Positions 8,139-15,881 of a stretch of 22,406 bases of DNA are shown here, piece after piece. This DNA is from an uncultured Veillonella sp. (GTDB lineage: Bacteria; Bacillota; Negativicutes; Veillonellales; Veillonellaceae): contig CABSJA010000030.1 in NCBI GenBank assembly GCA_902477915.1, forward strand, positions 1 to 22,406. Direction: 5' to 3'. Numbering within the stretch: the stretch's first letter is position 1; each line of letters opens with the position of its first letter. The position numbers and the translations under genes are program-made. Under the pieces are notes generated by a model. That model saw only the letters and a list, made by a program, of their open reading frames with translations, ran no database searches and was not told the origin of the DNA.

Positions 8139-9203
8139 ATGATTAATATTGAATGGCGTAAAGATACGCTAGTACTATTAGATCAAACTAAATTGCCTAC
8201 TGAAATTACGTATGTTCACTGTACAGATTGGCGACAAGTGGCTGAAGCTATAAAAATGCTTCGCGTTCGTGGTGCACCTGCTATTGGTGTTGCTGCCAGT
8301 TATGGCCTCATTTTAGCGGCTATGGAATCAGGCCGTTTGGAGGTTCCTTTTAGTGAACAACTTACAAGCTTATATGAATTTAGTGAGACCTTAAAGGAAA
8401 CTCGTCCTACCGCAATCAACTTAGCTTGGGCTGTAGATCGTGTTATTTCTCTTGTAAAAGAGCATGTTAAAAGCATGTCCTCTATGAGTGAAGTAGTAGA
8501 GCTCATTAGAAAAGAGGCTATTACAATTCACGAAGAAGACGTGTCATTGAACCGTCGTATGGCTGAAGCAGGAGCAACTCTATTTGAAGGTCAAAAAAAT
8601 ATTCGCATTCTAACTCATTGTAATGCTGGTGCACTAGCTACAGGTGGTTTAGGAACAGCACTAGGTGTTGTCCGTAAATTACATGAAAATGGACAATTAG
8701 AACGCGTGTATGCTGATGAAACAAGACCATTATTACAAGGTGCTCGACTTACTGCTTTTGAGCTTCATGAGGATGGTATCCCTGTTACTCTTGAGACTGA
8801 TAATATGGCGGCCTATGCGATGCAACATGGCCTCATTGATGCCGTTATCGTCGGTGCTGACCGCATCACTACAAAAGGTGATGTAGCCAATAAAATTGGT
8901 ACCTATGGTGTGGCTGTACTAGCTAAATTCCATAACATTCCATTCTATGTAGCCGCGCCATACAGCACATTTGATTTTACCCTTGAAAATGGTGCTGATA
9001 TTCCTATTGAGATGCGCGACAATTATGAAGTAACATCTCTACATGGTGTTCAAACAGCGCCTAATGGTATTGATGTGCTTAATCCAGCCTTTGATGTGAC
9101 ACCACATGAATTGGTAACTGCCATCATTACTGAAGAGGGTGTATTAAAACCGAACTATGAAGAATCTATTGATAAGCTACGTCAGATTGTAGAATCTAAG
9201 TAA
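8139..9203 (+). CDS. mtnA: Methylthioribose-1-phosphate isomerase
   Basis: MtnA converts the aldose 5-methylthioribose 1-phosphate, the product of MtnP, to 5-methylthioribulose 1-phosphate. The 354 residues carry the family landmarks: RGAPAIGVAASYG near 44-56, the catalytic Cys161 in THCNAGALATGG, ETRPLLQGARLTAFEL, and the catalytic Asp241 in VGADRITTKGDVANKIGTYG. It is distinguished from the eIF2B-like ribose-1,5-bisphosphate isomerases by length and the ETRP segment. AAGGAGAAGG precedes the ATG. The later genes of the classical methionine salvage pathway (mtnB, mtnC, mtnD, mtnE) are not in this window, so the product may be processed by genes elsewhere or by an aldolase shunt. Confidence 0.95.
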   Translation: MINIEWRKDTLVLLDQTKLPTEITYVHCTDWRQVAEAIKMLRVRGAPAIGVAASYGLILAAMESGRLEVPFSEQLTSLYEFSETLKETRPTAINLAWAVDRVISLVKEHVKSMSSMSEVVELIRKEAITIHEEDVSLNRRMAEAGATLFEGQKNIRILTHCNAGALATGGLGTALGVVRKLHENGQLERVYADETRPLLQGARLTAFELHEDGIPVTLETDNMAAYAMQHGLIDAVIVGADRITTKGDVANKIGTYGVAVLAKFHNIPFYVAAPYSTFDFTLENGADIPIEMRDNYEVTSLHGVQTAPNGIDVLNPAFDVTPHELVTAIITEEGVLKPNYEESIDKLRQIVESK

Positions 9204-9233
9204 TCTAGTATTTGATATTGTAGATTTTCATTT

Positions 9234-9263
9234 TTGGTTTTTCGCATACATTATCTATATAAT
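9234..9263 (+). promoter_or_regulatory. Putative internal promoter before the ahcY-like gene
   Basis: TTGGTT (9234-9239), an 18-base spacer and a perfect TATAAT (9258-9263) lie in the 162-base gap after mtnA. I see no terminator in the gap, so the ahcY-like gene may be read both from here and from upstream. No SAM or SAH riboswitch consensus is visible. Confidence 0.45.
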
Positions 9264-9365
9264 TAAGTATCTATACTAACTAAATTATGTAGTAACTATA
9301 AATCCAAGTGGATTAACCATATGTATTTTTTATCTAATCTACTTGTATGAGTAAAAGGAGATATT

Positions 9366-10610
9366 ATGCAATCTTTAATTAAAGATATTAATTTAGCAGC
9401 AGAAGGCCGCAAGAAAATTGATTGGGTTTCTAACTTTATGCCTACATTAAATACATTAGGCGATCGCTTTGAAGCAGAACAAACTTTCAAAGGTCAAACT
9501 ATTGTTGTAAGTGTTCACTTAGAAGCAAAAACAGCATACTTAGCTACTGTTTTAAAACGCGGTGGTGCTGATGTTATCGTAACTGGTTCTAACCCATTAT
9601 CTACACAAGATGATGTAGCTGCAGGTCTTGTTGATATGGGCCTTACTGTATATGCTTGGTATGATTGTACGGAAGAGGAATACTTCAATTTCCTCAATAA
9701 AGCACTTGATCATAAACCACACATTATCATCGATGATGGTGGCGACTTGGTAAACTTGTTGCACACAACTCGCCAAGATGCAAAAGAACGCCTATTAGGT
9801 GGTAGTGAAGAAACTACTACAGGTGTACATCGTCTCTATGCATTAGAAAATGCAAAACAATTGACATTCCCTATGATTGCAGTAAACGATTCTTACTGTA
9901 AATATCTCTTTGATAATCGTTATGGTACAGGTCAATCTGTTTGGGATGGTATCATGCGTACTACAAACTTAACTGTAACAGGTAAAAACGTAGTTGTTGC
10001 TGGTTATGGTTGGTGTGGTAAAGGCGTTGCTATGCGTGCAAAAGGCCTTGGTGCTCATGTATATGTAACAGAAGTAGACCCAATTAAAGCGATTGAAGCA
10101 GTATTCGATGGATTCAAAGTATTACCTATGATTGAAGCTGCTAAAGTAGGGGATATCTTCTGTACTGTAACAGGTTGTAAAGACGTTATTGTGAAAGAAC
10201 ATTACGAAGTAATGAAAGATAAAGCTATCTTATGTAATGCTGGTCACTTTGATTGTGAAGTTAACGTAGCTGATCTTACAGACCTTGCAGTAAGTCATGA
10301 ACGTGTTCGTCAAAATATTGAAGGCTATACTATGGCAGATGGCCGCAAACTCTATGTATTGGCTGAAGGTCGCCTTGTAAACCTTGCTGCAGGCGATGGT
10401 CATCCTGCAGAAATCATGGATTTATCCTTTGCTATGCAAGCTCTTGCAGCAGAACATATCTTGCATAATGGCAAAGATATGGAACCAAAGGTGTATGTAT
10501 TACCTCATGAATTAGACGCGGAAATTGCTAAATTAAAATTGAATTCCATGGGTTACGATTTAGATTCTTTAACGCAAGATCAAATCGATTATCTTACAAA
10601 AGTAAATTAA
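9366..10610 (+). CDS. ahcY: AhcY-family hydrolase, probably S-inosylhomocysteine hydrolase
   Basis: This NAD-dependent family cleaves S-nucleosyl-homocysteine to homocysteine and a nucleoside. Catalytic features are conserved: IDDGGDL, EETTTGVH, VNDSYCKYLFDN with the Lys and Asp of the active site, the NAD loop GYGWCGKG, TEVDP and NAGHFD. The 414-residue length and the missing C-terminal KPDHYRY-like tail place it with the archaeal/Thermotoga-type enzymes rather than the roughly 430-470-residue animal and proteobacterial form. The base-recognition motif is HLEAK (His51, Glu53, Lys55), i.e. HxExK, where adenosine-type enzymes have HxTxE. HxExK enzymes of archaea prefer S-inosylhomocysteine; that is family knowledge and the substrate here is inferred. 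The neighbouring mtaD would supply it. The start is supported by AAAGGAG. Adenosylhomocysteinase activity cannot be excluded. Confidence 0.9.
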   Translation: MQSLIKDINLAAEGRKKIDWVSNFMPTLNTLGDRFEAEQTFKGQTIVVSVHLEAKTAYLATVLKRGGADVIVTGSNPLSTQDDVAAGLVDMGLTVYAWYDCTEEEYFNFLNKALDHKPHIIIDDGGDLVNLLHTTRQDAKERLLGGSEETTTGVHRLYALENAKQLTFPMIAVNDSYCKYLFDNRYGTGQSVWDGIMRTTNLTVTGKNVVVAGYGWCGKGVAMRAKGLGAHVYVTEVDPIKAIEAVFDGFKVLPMIEAAKVGDIFCTVTGCKDVIVKEHYEVMKDKAILCNAGHFDCEVNVADLTDLAVSHERVRQNIEGYTMADGRKLYVLAEGRLVNLAAGDGHPAEIMDLSFAMQALAAEHILHNGKDMEPKVYVLPHELDAEIAKLKLNSMGYDLDSLTQDQIDYLTKVN

Positions 10611-10623
10611 TTTCGAATCGAAT

Positions 10624-10683
10624 TACATCTACATTTAATAGAAAGCTAATGGCTTTATATTATACAACAATGTGCTAGATGTA
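10624..10683 (+). promoter_or_regulatory. Structured leader upstream of mtaD
   Basis: Arms TACATCTA (10624-10631) and TAGATGTA (10676-10683) enclose a small hairpin AAAGC (10642-10646) / GCTTT (10652-10656). Together with the 12-pair hairpin at 10706 they fill most of the gap between the ahcY-like gene and mtaD. No known riboswitch consensus is recognised. Confidence 0.3.
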
Positions 10684-10705
10684 TTAGTTTTCTAATTTTA
10701 CTAAT

Positions 10706-10732
10706 ATAACCGAGCTACTTTAGCTCGGTTAT
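10706..10732 (+). repeat. Perfect 12-base inverted repeat before the mtaD ribosome site
   Basis: ATAACCGAGCTA (10706-10717) / TAGCTCGGTTAT (10721-10732) with a 3-base loop ends 16 bases before the mtaD ATG. There is no T-run after it, so it is not a standard terminator. It may act as an mRNA structure, processing site or operator. Confidence 0.7.
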
Positions 10733-10748
10733 ACCTATGAGGAAACCT

Positions 10749-12038
10749 ATGTCTGATTTATTGATTACCAATGTAGACGTCCTAACTAATGAGGGCGTTC
10801 TTAAAAATCATGCCATTGAAATTGAAAATGGTTATATTGCCGCTATTTTAAAGGATAGTGATATTGAAAAAGCAAAAGATTCTGCAAAGGAAGTACTAGA
10901 TGGTAAAGGCCAATTAGCTGCACCAGGTTTAGTCAATACTCATACGCACATTGCAATGGGCTTATTTAGAAACTATGCAGATGATCTTGAGCTTATGGAT
11001 TGGCTAGAAACTGCAATTTGGCCAACTGAAGCCAAGCTTAACGACGAGTATGTACGTTATGGTACACAACTAGGTGTGGCTGAAATGTTACGCTCTGGTA
11101 CTACAACATTTAGCGATATGTATTTCTTTATGAATACTACAGCTGAGGTAGTAAAAGAAACAGGTATTCGCGCTGTACTATCTCGTGGTTTAGCAGGTGT
11201 ATCTCCAACAGCCGATCAAGCATTAGTTGAAAATGCTGATTTATTCCGCACTTGGAACGGCTTTGATAATGACCGTATCAAGGTATTATTGGGCCCACAT
11301 GCGCCATACACTTGCCCAGACGAATATATGGAAAAAGTTATTGCTTTATCCCATGAATTAAATTGTGGCATTCACATGCACTTGTCTGAAACAAAAGGGG
11401 AAGTAGAGAATGTTATTAAAGCTACTGGCAAGACACCAATAGCTCATATGCATGACTTAGGCTTATTCTGGAATACTACATTAGCTGCACATTGTGTTCA
11501 TGTGACAGAAGAAGATATGGCTATTATGGCAGAGAATAATGTAGCTGTTGCACACAATCCACAATCCAATTTAAAATTAGCAAGTGGTATTGCACCAGTG
11601 CCTGAAATGATTGCTAAAGGTATTACAGTTGGTCTTGGTACAGACGGTTCTGCTTCTAATAATAATGCGGACATGCTTGAAGAAGTACGCCTTGCTGCTA
11701 CATTGCATAAAGCGCGTCTCTATGACCCTAAAGCGATTCCTGCACAAGCTGCATGGAATATGGGCACTGTAGAAGGTGCAAAAGCCTTAGGATATAAAGA
11801 TCTAGGTGTACTAGCTGAAGGGTATCGCGCAGATATCGTATTGTATGATGTATCTGGTATGCACTGGATGCCTCGTTATAACGATTTAGCAGCACTTGTA
11901 TACTCGGCTAATAGCTCTGATGCTAATACTACAATTGTAGGCGGCAAAGTTCTTATGAAAGATAAAGAATTGCTTACTATTGATGAAGAAAAACTTCGCG
12001 CAGAAATTACAAAAGCTCAAGAATATTTTAAAAACTAA
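10749..12038 (+). CDS. mtaD: 5-methylthioadenosine / S-adenosylhomocysteine deaminase
   Basis: This amidohydrolase removes the 6-amino group of MTA or SAH, giving methylthioinosine or S-inosylhomocysteine and ammonia; relatives also take 5'-deoxyadenosine or adenosine. Metal and catalytic motifs are in order: HTH near 65-67, GPHAPYTCPDEY, HMHLSETKGEV, LAAHCVHV and GTDGSASNNNADM. I take the ATG at 10749 (MSDLLITNVD), which has GAGGAAA upstream; the in-frame ATG at 10737 lies against a hairpin with no ribosome site. That gives 429 residues, normal for the family. Its place beside mtnP, mtnA and the ahcY homologue, both purine enzymes bearing 6-oxopurine-type residues, makes an MTA/SAH deaminase more likely than a generic atrazine-chlorohydrolase-like enzyme. 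Confidence 0.92.
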   Translation: MSDLLITNVDVLTNEGVLKNHAIEIENGYIAAILKDSDIEKAKDSAKEVLDGKGQLAAPGLVNTHTHIAMGLFRNYADDLELMDWLETAIWPTEAKLNDEYVRYGTQLGVAEMLRSGTTTFSDMYFFMNTTAEVVKETGIRAVLSRGLAGVSPTADQALVENADLFRTWNGFDNDRIKVLLGPHAPYTCPDEYMEKVIALSHELNCGIHMHLSETKGEVENVIKATGKTPIAHMHDLGLFWNTTLAAHCVHVTEEDMAIMAENNVAVAHNPQSNLKLASGIAPVPEMIAKGITVGLGTDGSASNNNADMLEEVRLAATLHKARLYDPKAIPAQAAWNMGTVEGAKALGYKDLGVLAEGYRADIVLYDVSGMHWMPRYNDLAALVYSANSSDANTTIVGGKVLMKDKELLTIDEEKLRAEITKAQEYFKN

Positions 12039-12105
12039 TATGTAGTAACAACTATATTTATTGCTATTAACGTATATATGTTAGTAATTTGATTAGCATA
12101 TAAAG

Positions 12106-12140
12106 AAAACCCACTCATGATACTTCATGGAGTGGGTTTT
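12106..12140. terminator. Bidirectional terminator between mtaD and the methyltransferase gene
   Basis: AAAACCCACTC...ATGA (12106-12120) pairs with TCATGGAGTGGGTTTT (12125-12140) with one bulged C. The A-run and T-run allow termination from both convergent genes. Confidence 0.88.
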
Positions 12141-12188
12141 GTATTATGGAATAGTAGTTTTACTGACCTATTAGCTATTATTCAATAT

Positions 12189-12938
12189 TTATTTAATTGC
12201 TTTCACTAAAAACATAGGTACAGGGATGTAGAATTCATCTTCTTCGCTGTAAATACGAGGCCCTACAGTAGGGTCAATCGATACAGAGCTGGCACCCATT
12301 TTAGTGAGTAGCTCCTTATCCCATTGTGGACGTGTATAGGATGAAATTTCTAGCATATGGTATATTGTGTGGCAACGTTCCTTTAATTCATTGCTAACAT
12401 ATTCATGCGCATGATGTACAGATTGTGGTAAATCATGATGGTTGCGTGCATGTTCCGCATCATAATTAAGAATTAAACCACCAGGTCGGATGACACGTAA
12501 CCATTCAGCATAGGCTTTATCCGGATGCGGTAAATTCCATGTCACATTGCGAGCCACAACGATATCAAAGGTATTAGTATCAAAGCTTAGGTTTTCTGCA
12601 TCCATAACGGAGAAGGTAGCATCAGATTGTAAAGACTCAGCAAGTTGATTAGCCTCATCAATCATATTAGGTGTAATATCGATACCATGTACTGTATGGC
12701 CCAATTCAGAGAGAATAATACTGAAAAAACCTGCGCCACAACCAATATCTAAAATTCGCAAAGAACGGTCAGAATCAAAAATATGACTCATTAATTCATC
12801 TCGCCAAAGTTTAAGTTTAGGGCTTTCTAATTCTTTAGCTCGCAATGACCCAAAATCACGTGCTCGATCGCTCCAATAAGCGGTAATAAACTCTTTGTCA
12901 TCCTTCATAGGATGATTCTTTTCAAATATATCGTTCAT
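12189..12938 (-). CDS. Class I SAM-dependent methyltransferase, substrate unknown
   Basis: A soluble 249-residue protein with the Rossmann-like SAM-binding core of small-molecule methyltransferases. Motif I is ILDIGCGAGFFS (about 62-73), the acidic end of strand 2 is Asp87 in HGIDITP, then MDAENLSF and the FDIVVARNVTWNL segment (motif IV/post-I region), followed by LRVIRPGGLILNYD. No membrane segment is seen. The C-terminal third (about 180-249) is variable and gives no substrate clue. A GAGGAGA site supports the start. It is divergent from the DUF1848 gene and convergent with mtaD, so any SAH it makes could be recycled by the neighbouring cluster, but the arrangement does not prove a link. 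Confidence 0.85.
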   Translation of the reverse strand: MNDIFEKNHPMKDDKEFITAYWSDRARDFGSLRAKELESPKLKLWRDELMSHIFDSDRSLRILDIGCGAGFFSIILSELGHTVHGIDITPNMIDEANQLAESLQSDATFSVMDAENLSFDTNTFDIVVARNVTWNLPHPDKAYAEWLRVIRPGGLILNYDAEHARNHHDLPQSVHHAHEYVSNELKERCHTIYHMLEISSYTRPQWDKELLTKMGASSVSIDPTVGPRIYSEEDEFYIPVPMFLVKAIK

Positions 12939-13041
12939 CTTTTTGTTCTCCTCATTTTTAATACACTTAATAGTACCATAAAATGAGAATGTACCATACT
13001 ATAAATATCACACTTACTACATAAATAATTAATATTGAATA

Positions 13042-13050
13042 TGATATAAT
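13042..13050 (+). promoter_or_regulatory. Extended -10 promoter of the DUF1848 gene
   Basis: TGATATAAT (13042-13050) matches the extended -10 form TGnTATAAT, 35 bases before the ATG at 13086. No convincing -35 is visible, as is usual for extended -10 promoters. Confidence 0.55.
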
Positions 13051-13085
13051 ACATCTATCTTTTTGTTTTATGAAAGGGCAGGACA

Positions 13086-14024
13086 ATGATTTTACAGACG
13101 GGACAACGTACGGATATTCCTGCCTTTTATGGGCAATGGTTGATTAATCGTGTTCATCAAGGATTTGTAGATGTACGAAATCCCTATAACCCAATGCAGA
13201 TAACACGGTATCCTATTAATCATGAAGTAGTAGATGGTATTGCGTTTTGTACAAAGAATCCTTTGCCATTTATTCCGCTCTTACATGAAATAAATGATTA
13301 TAGACAGTTTTGGCATATGACTATAACCCCTTATGGTCCAGATATCGAGCCCTATGTACCAAAAGCAGATTCTGTAATAGACGGATTTAAACAAATATCT
13401 ACGAGACTTAATCCTCAATCCATGGTGTGGCGTTATGATCCTATTATTTTAACCTCCAACTATACAATAGTTTTTCATTTTGAAAGCTTTTATAAAATGG
13501 CTAAGGCGCTAGAAGGATATACGGATACGGTAGTTGTAAGTTTCTTAGATATATTTGATAAGGTGGCTCAGAACTTTCCTGAAGGTTTTAGACCAAGTGT
13601 TGATGTACAACATAACATTATTAAGGAGCTTATTTCTATTGCTCATTCTTGCAATATGGACCTTAAAACCTGTGGAGAAGGGGACGCATTTAAAGAATTA
13701 GGGGCTAATACGGAAGGTTGTTTAACCTTAGATTGTTATGAACGGGCTTGGAATGTTGCGTTAAAAGCACCTAAACGGGCACCAGCGAGACCGGAATGTA
13801 ATTGTTATTTACATGGTGATATAGGTGCCTATGATAGTTGTAGTCATTTCTGTCGCTATTGTTATGCTAATACAAATCAGGCGGCGGTCCGGCATAATCG
13901 TTTGTTACATGATCCAAATTCTAGTTTACTTATTGGCCAGCTTTCAAAAACAGCAATTATTAAAGAAAGCATGGAAAAAAGCTGGATTATTGATACAAAT
14001 TACAGGCAAGAAACTCTATTTTAG
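13086..14024 (+). CDS. DUF1848 family protein with C-terminal radical-SAM-like cysteine cluster
   Basis: I recognise the family from the opening (DIPAFYGQWL, then NRVHQGFVDVRNP), the FCTKNPLPF segment (about 54-62) and the WRYDPII segment (about 115-121). Function is not established. Near the C-terminus are Cys238, Cys240 and then CSHFCRYC (Cys252, Cys256, Cys259), a CX3CX2C pattern like the [4Fe-4S] motif of radical SAM enzymes but at the opposite end of the protein. Cys189, Cys196, Cys212 and Cys217 add further candidate ligands. An iron-sulfur protein, possibly a permuted radical SAM-like enzyme, is a reasonable guess. The 312-residue length is normal. It is followed after 146 bases by the HAD/DUF4241 pair on the same strand. 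Confidence 0.85.
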   Translation: MILQTGQRTDIPAFYGQWLINRVHQGFVDVRNPYNPMQITRYPINHEVVDGIAFCTKNPLPFIPLLHEINDYRQFWHMTITPYGPDIEPYVPKADSVIDGFKQISTRLNPQSMVWRYDPIILTSNYTIVFHFESFYKMAKALEGYTDTVVVSFLDIFDKVAQNFPEGFRPSVDVQHNIIKELISIAHSCNMDLKTCGEGDAFKELGANTEGCLTLDCYERAWNVALKAPKRAPARPECNCYLHGDIGAYDSCSHFCRYCYANTNQAAVRHNRLLHDPNSSLLIGQLSKTAIIKESMEKSWIIDTNYRQETLF

Positions 14025-14101
14025 ATGGAATTACGATGCTATATAACGATTATTTCGTTGACGTGTCGTGTAAAATAGATAACAAAGGGGGTTGTCAAAG
14101 A

Positions 14102-14168
14102 GACACCTCAGGAATATAAGAGGGTAGAACGACGATTGTTATGTTTATACTATATTAAAGGAGGTGTC
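14102..14168 (+). promoter_or_regulatory. Possible ribosome-site-sequestering stem before the HAD gene
   Basis: GACACCTC (14102-14109) is the exact complement of GAGGTGTC (14161-14168), which contains most of the ribosome-binding site for the ATG at 14171. A second GTGTC copy (14063-14067, upstream) could pair with the same left arm and free the site, giving two exclusive folds. This is visible base-pairing only; no known riboswitch class fits. Confidence 0.3.
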
Positions 14169-14170
14169 GT

Positions 14171-15082
14171 ATGATAACATACAAAAGTGATTCTAAAGAT
14201 TCATCCTTGGGATCTCGTGAAGACTCTATGCCAGTCCTTGCCATGTGCTACGATTTTGATAAGACCTTAACACCGGATGATATGCAGGCACAAGGCTTTA
14301 TTCAATCTGTTGGCTATGATGAGGAGCAAATCAAGCAGTTCTGGCAAGAATCGAATCAATTGGCTAAGAAAAATGATATGGATAATAACTTAGCCTATAT
14401 GTACAAGATGATCCAAGAGGCTGTGGGTCGCTTTTATGTAACTAAAGAAAAGCTCATGGAATATGGGAATCAAGTAGAGTTGTATGATGGTGTTCGCACT
14501 TGGTTTGAACGTATTAGAGAGTATGGATTAGAACATGGTGTTCGCATTGAACATTACATTATCTCTTCTGGATTGAAGGAGATGATAGAAGGCACAGAAA
14601 TGGCGAAAGAGGGAGCTTTCACTAAAATCTATGCTAGTGCATTCATGTTTGATGATAAGGGCGTAGCTGTGTGGCCTGCGCAAGCCATTAACTATACGAA
14701 TAAAACTCAGTTTTTGTTCCGTATTCAAAAGGGAATTCTAGATATTAATGATACAGGCGTTAACGATTATATTAAGCCTGAGGATCAACGTGTTCCATTC
14801 CGCAATATGATTTATATTGGGGATAGTGATACAGATATTCCTTGCATGAGCCTTGTTAACGCAAATGGAGGCCATTCTATAGGTGTGTATGATCCTATTA
14901 AAAAGGATAAAGATAAGGTGTATAAGATGATGCGTCATCACCGTATACGCTATTATGCACCTGCAGACTATACAAATGGTTCCCAGTTAGATACATTAGT
15001 TAAACAAATTATACGCAAAACAGCAGCATATGAAGTGTTAGAGGGCGAGTATATACATTGTAAACACGAAGCAGAGGAGTAA
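14171..15082 (+). CDS. HAD-superfamily phosphatase, substrate unknown
   Basis: The 303 residues carry the four HAD motifs: the nucleophile and acid in YDFDKTLT (Asp28 and Asp30), Ser in ISSGL, Lys in NYTNKTQF and the metal aspartates in GDSDTDIPCM. A long insertion after motif I (about 35-130, helical, rich in Gln, Lys and Glu) is the likely cap domain. There is no signal peptide, so the protein is cytoplasmic. The ATG at 14171 has an ideal AAAGGAGGTG six bases upstream, so the unusual hydrophilic first 19 residues before MPVLAMCYDFD are probably translated. The DUF4241 gene starts one base after this stop, with its ribosome site inside the last codons here, indicating coupling. Confidence 0.85.
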   Translation: MITYKSDSKDSSLGSREDSMPVLAMCYDFDKTLTPDDMQAQGFIQSVGYDEEQIKQFWQESNQLAKKNDMDNNLAYMYKMIQEAVGRFYVTKEKLMEYGNQVELYDGVRTWFERIREYGLEHGVRIEHYIISSGLKEMIEGTEMAKEGAFTKIYASAFMFDDKGVAVWPAQAINYTNKTQFLFRIQKGILDINDTGVNDYIKPEDQRVPFRNMIYIGDSDTDIPCMSLVNANGGHSIGVYDPIKKDKDKVYKMMRHHRIRYYAPADYTNGSQLDTLVKQIIRKTAAYEVLEGEYIHCKHEAEE

Positions 15083-15083
15083 T

Positions 15084-15827
15084 ATGGAACAATCTAAATT
15101 GACAAGTGAATGGATTCAAACGTTTAATCGTTTAGGTTCTGAAGGTAAATTAAAACCTACCGTACCATATCATGATTTATTCAACCGTAAAGAGCTAAAA
15201 GGCTTTCCGTTGCATACATTGCCTATGTGGACTGTAACGTTCCCAACAGGTCATATTACATGCTGTGATCCTTTGGTAACATTACCTAATAAACCAGATA
15301 CGTATATTAGAACGGTAGAACCAGGTACGTATTTGTTAGAAACAAAAATTATTGAAATGGAACCAAATGAGTATCGCTATGTGGCAAGCCGTGTTGTTTT
15401 TAGTGGCAATGAGCCTGTGAACTATGAATTGGCTTTGAAAGGTACGGAAGACTTAACAGATCTTGATGATGGTGAAAGCTATATCGGATTCCCTGTAGAT
15501 TCTGGACTTGCTACTGTAGTTGATGCAGAAACTATCGAAACCTATAGAAAGTTCTATGATCAATGGCATACAAACTATCCTGACAAAAATATCTATGATG
15601 ATTACTACAGTGATTTATTCCAGTTAAATGCATTGGCATATCCACAATTCCAACGGTCTAAAGGGGATTGGATTAACTTTACAATTCCTGAAACTGAATT
15701 AACAGTACCTATGATTCAATCCGGCTTTGGAGATGGTTTATATCCTGTATACTGGGCCTTTGATAAAGATGGTCAAATTTGCCAACTGATTATGGAATAT
15801 ATCGATTGCAGCGAAGCATATCAATAA
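15084..15827 (+). CDS. DUF4241 family protein
   Basis: The protein (247 residues) is recognised by the segments GHITCCDPLVTLP (about 57-69), YRYVASRVVFSG and the C-terminal SGFGDGLYPVYWAFDKDGQICQL followed by MEYID, which are characteristic of DUF4241. No molecular function is established. There is no signal peptide, membrane helix or clear catalytic motif; it is acidic and probably a cytoplasmic beta-rich protein. The ATG lies one base after the HAD gene's stop with GAGGAG overlapping that stop, so the two are translationally coupled. A strong terminator follows at 15882. Confidence 0.8.
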   Translation: MEQSKLTSEWIQTFNRLGSEGKLKPTVPYHDLFNRKELKGFPLHTLPMWTVTFPTGHITCCDPLVTLPNKPDTYIRTVEPGTYLLETKIIEMEPNEYRYVASRVVFSGNEPVNYELALKGTEDLTDLDDGESYIGFPVDSGLATVVDAETIETYRKFYDQWHTNYPDKNIYDDYYSDLFQLNALAYPQFQRSKGDWINFTIPETELTVPMIQSGFGDGLYPVYWAFDKDGQICQLIMEYIDCSEAYQ

Positions 15828-15881
15828 TATGATCTAGTGTAGTATGTAAAGATATAACCCTAATAAACTTAATATATACAA

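Noticed and set aside
9204..9365. SAM or SAH riboswitch before the ahcY-like gene
   Set aside because: No conserved core of either class is seen; the only hairpin, AATCC/GGATT, is weak.
10737..10748. Upstream ATG of mtaD as the start
   Set aside because: It directly follows a 12-pair hairpin and has no ribosome site, whereas the ATG at 10749 has GAGGAAA.
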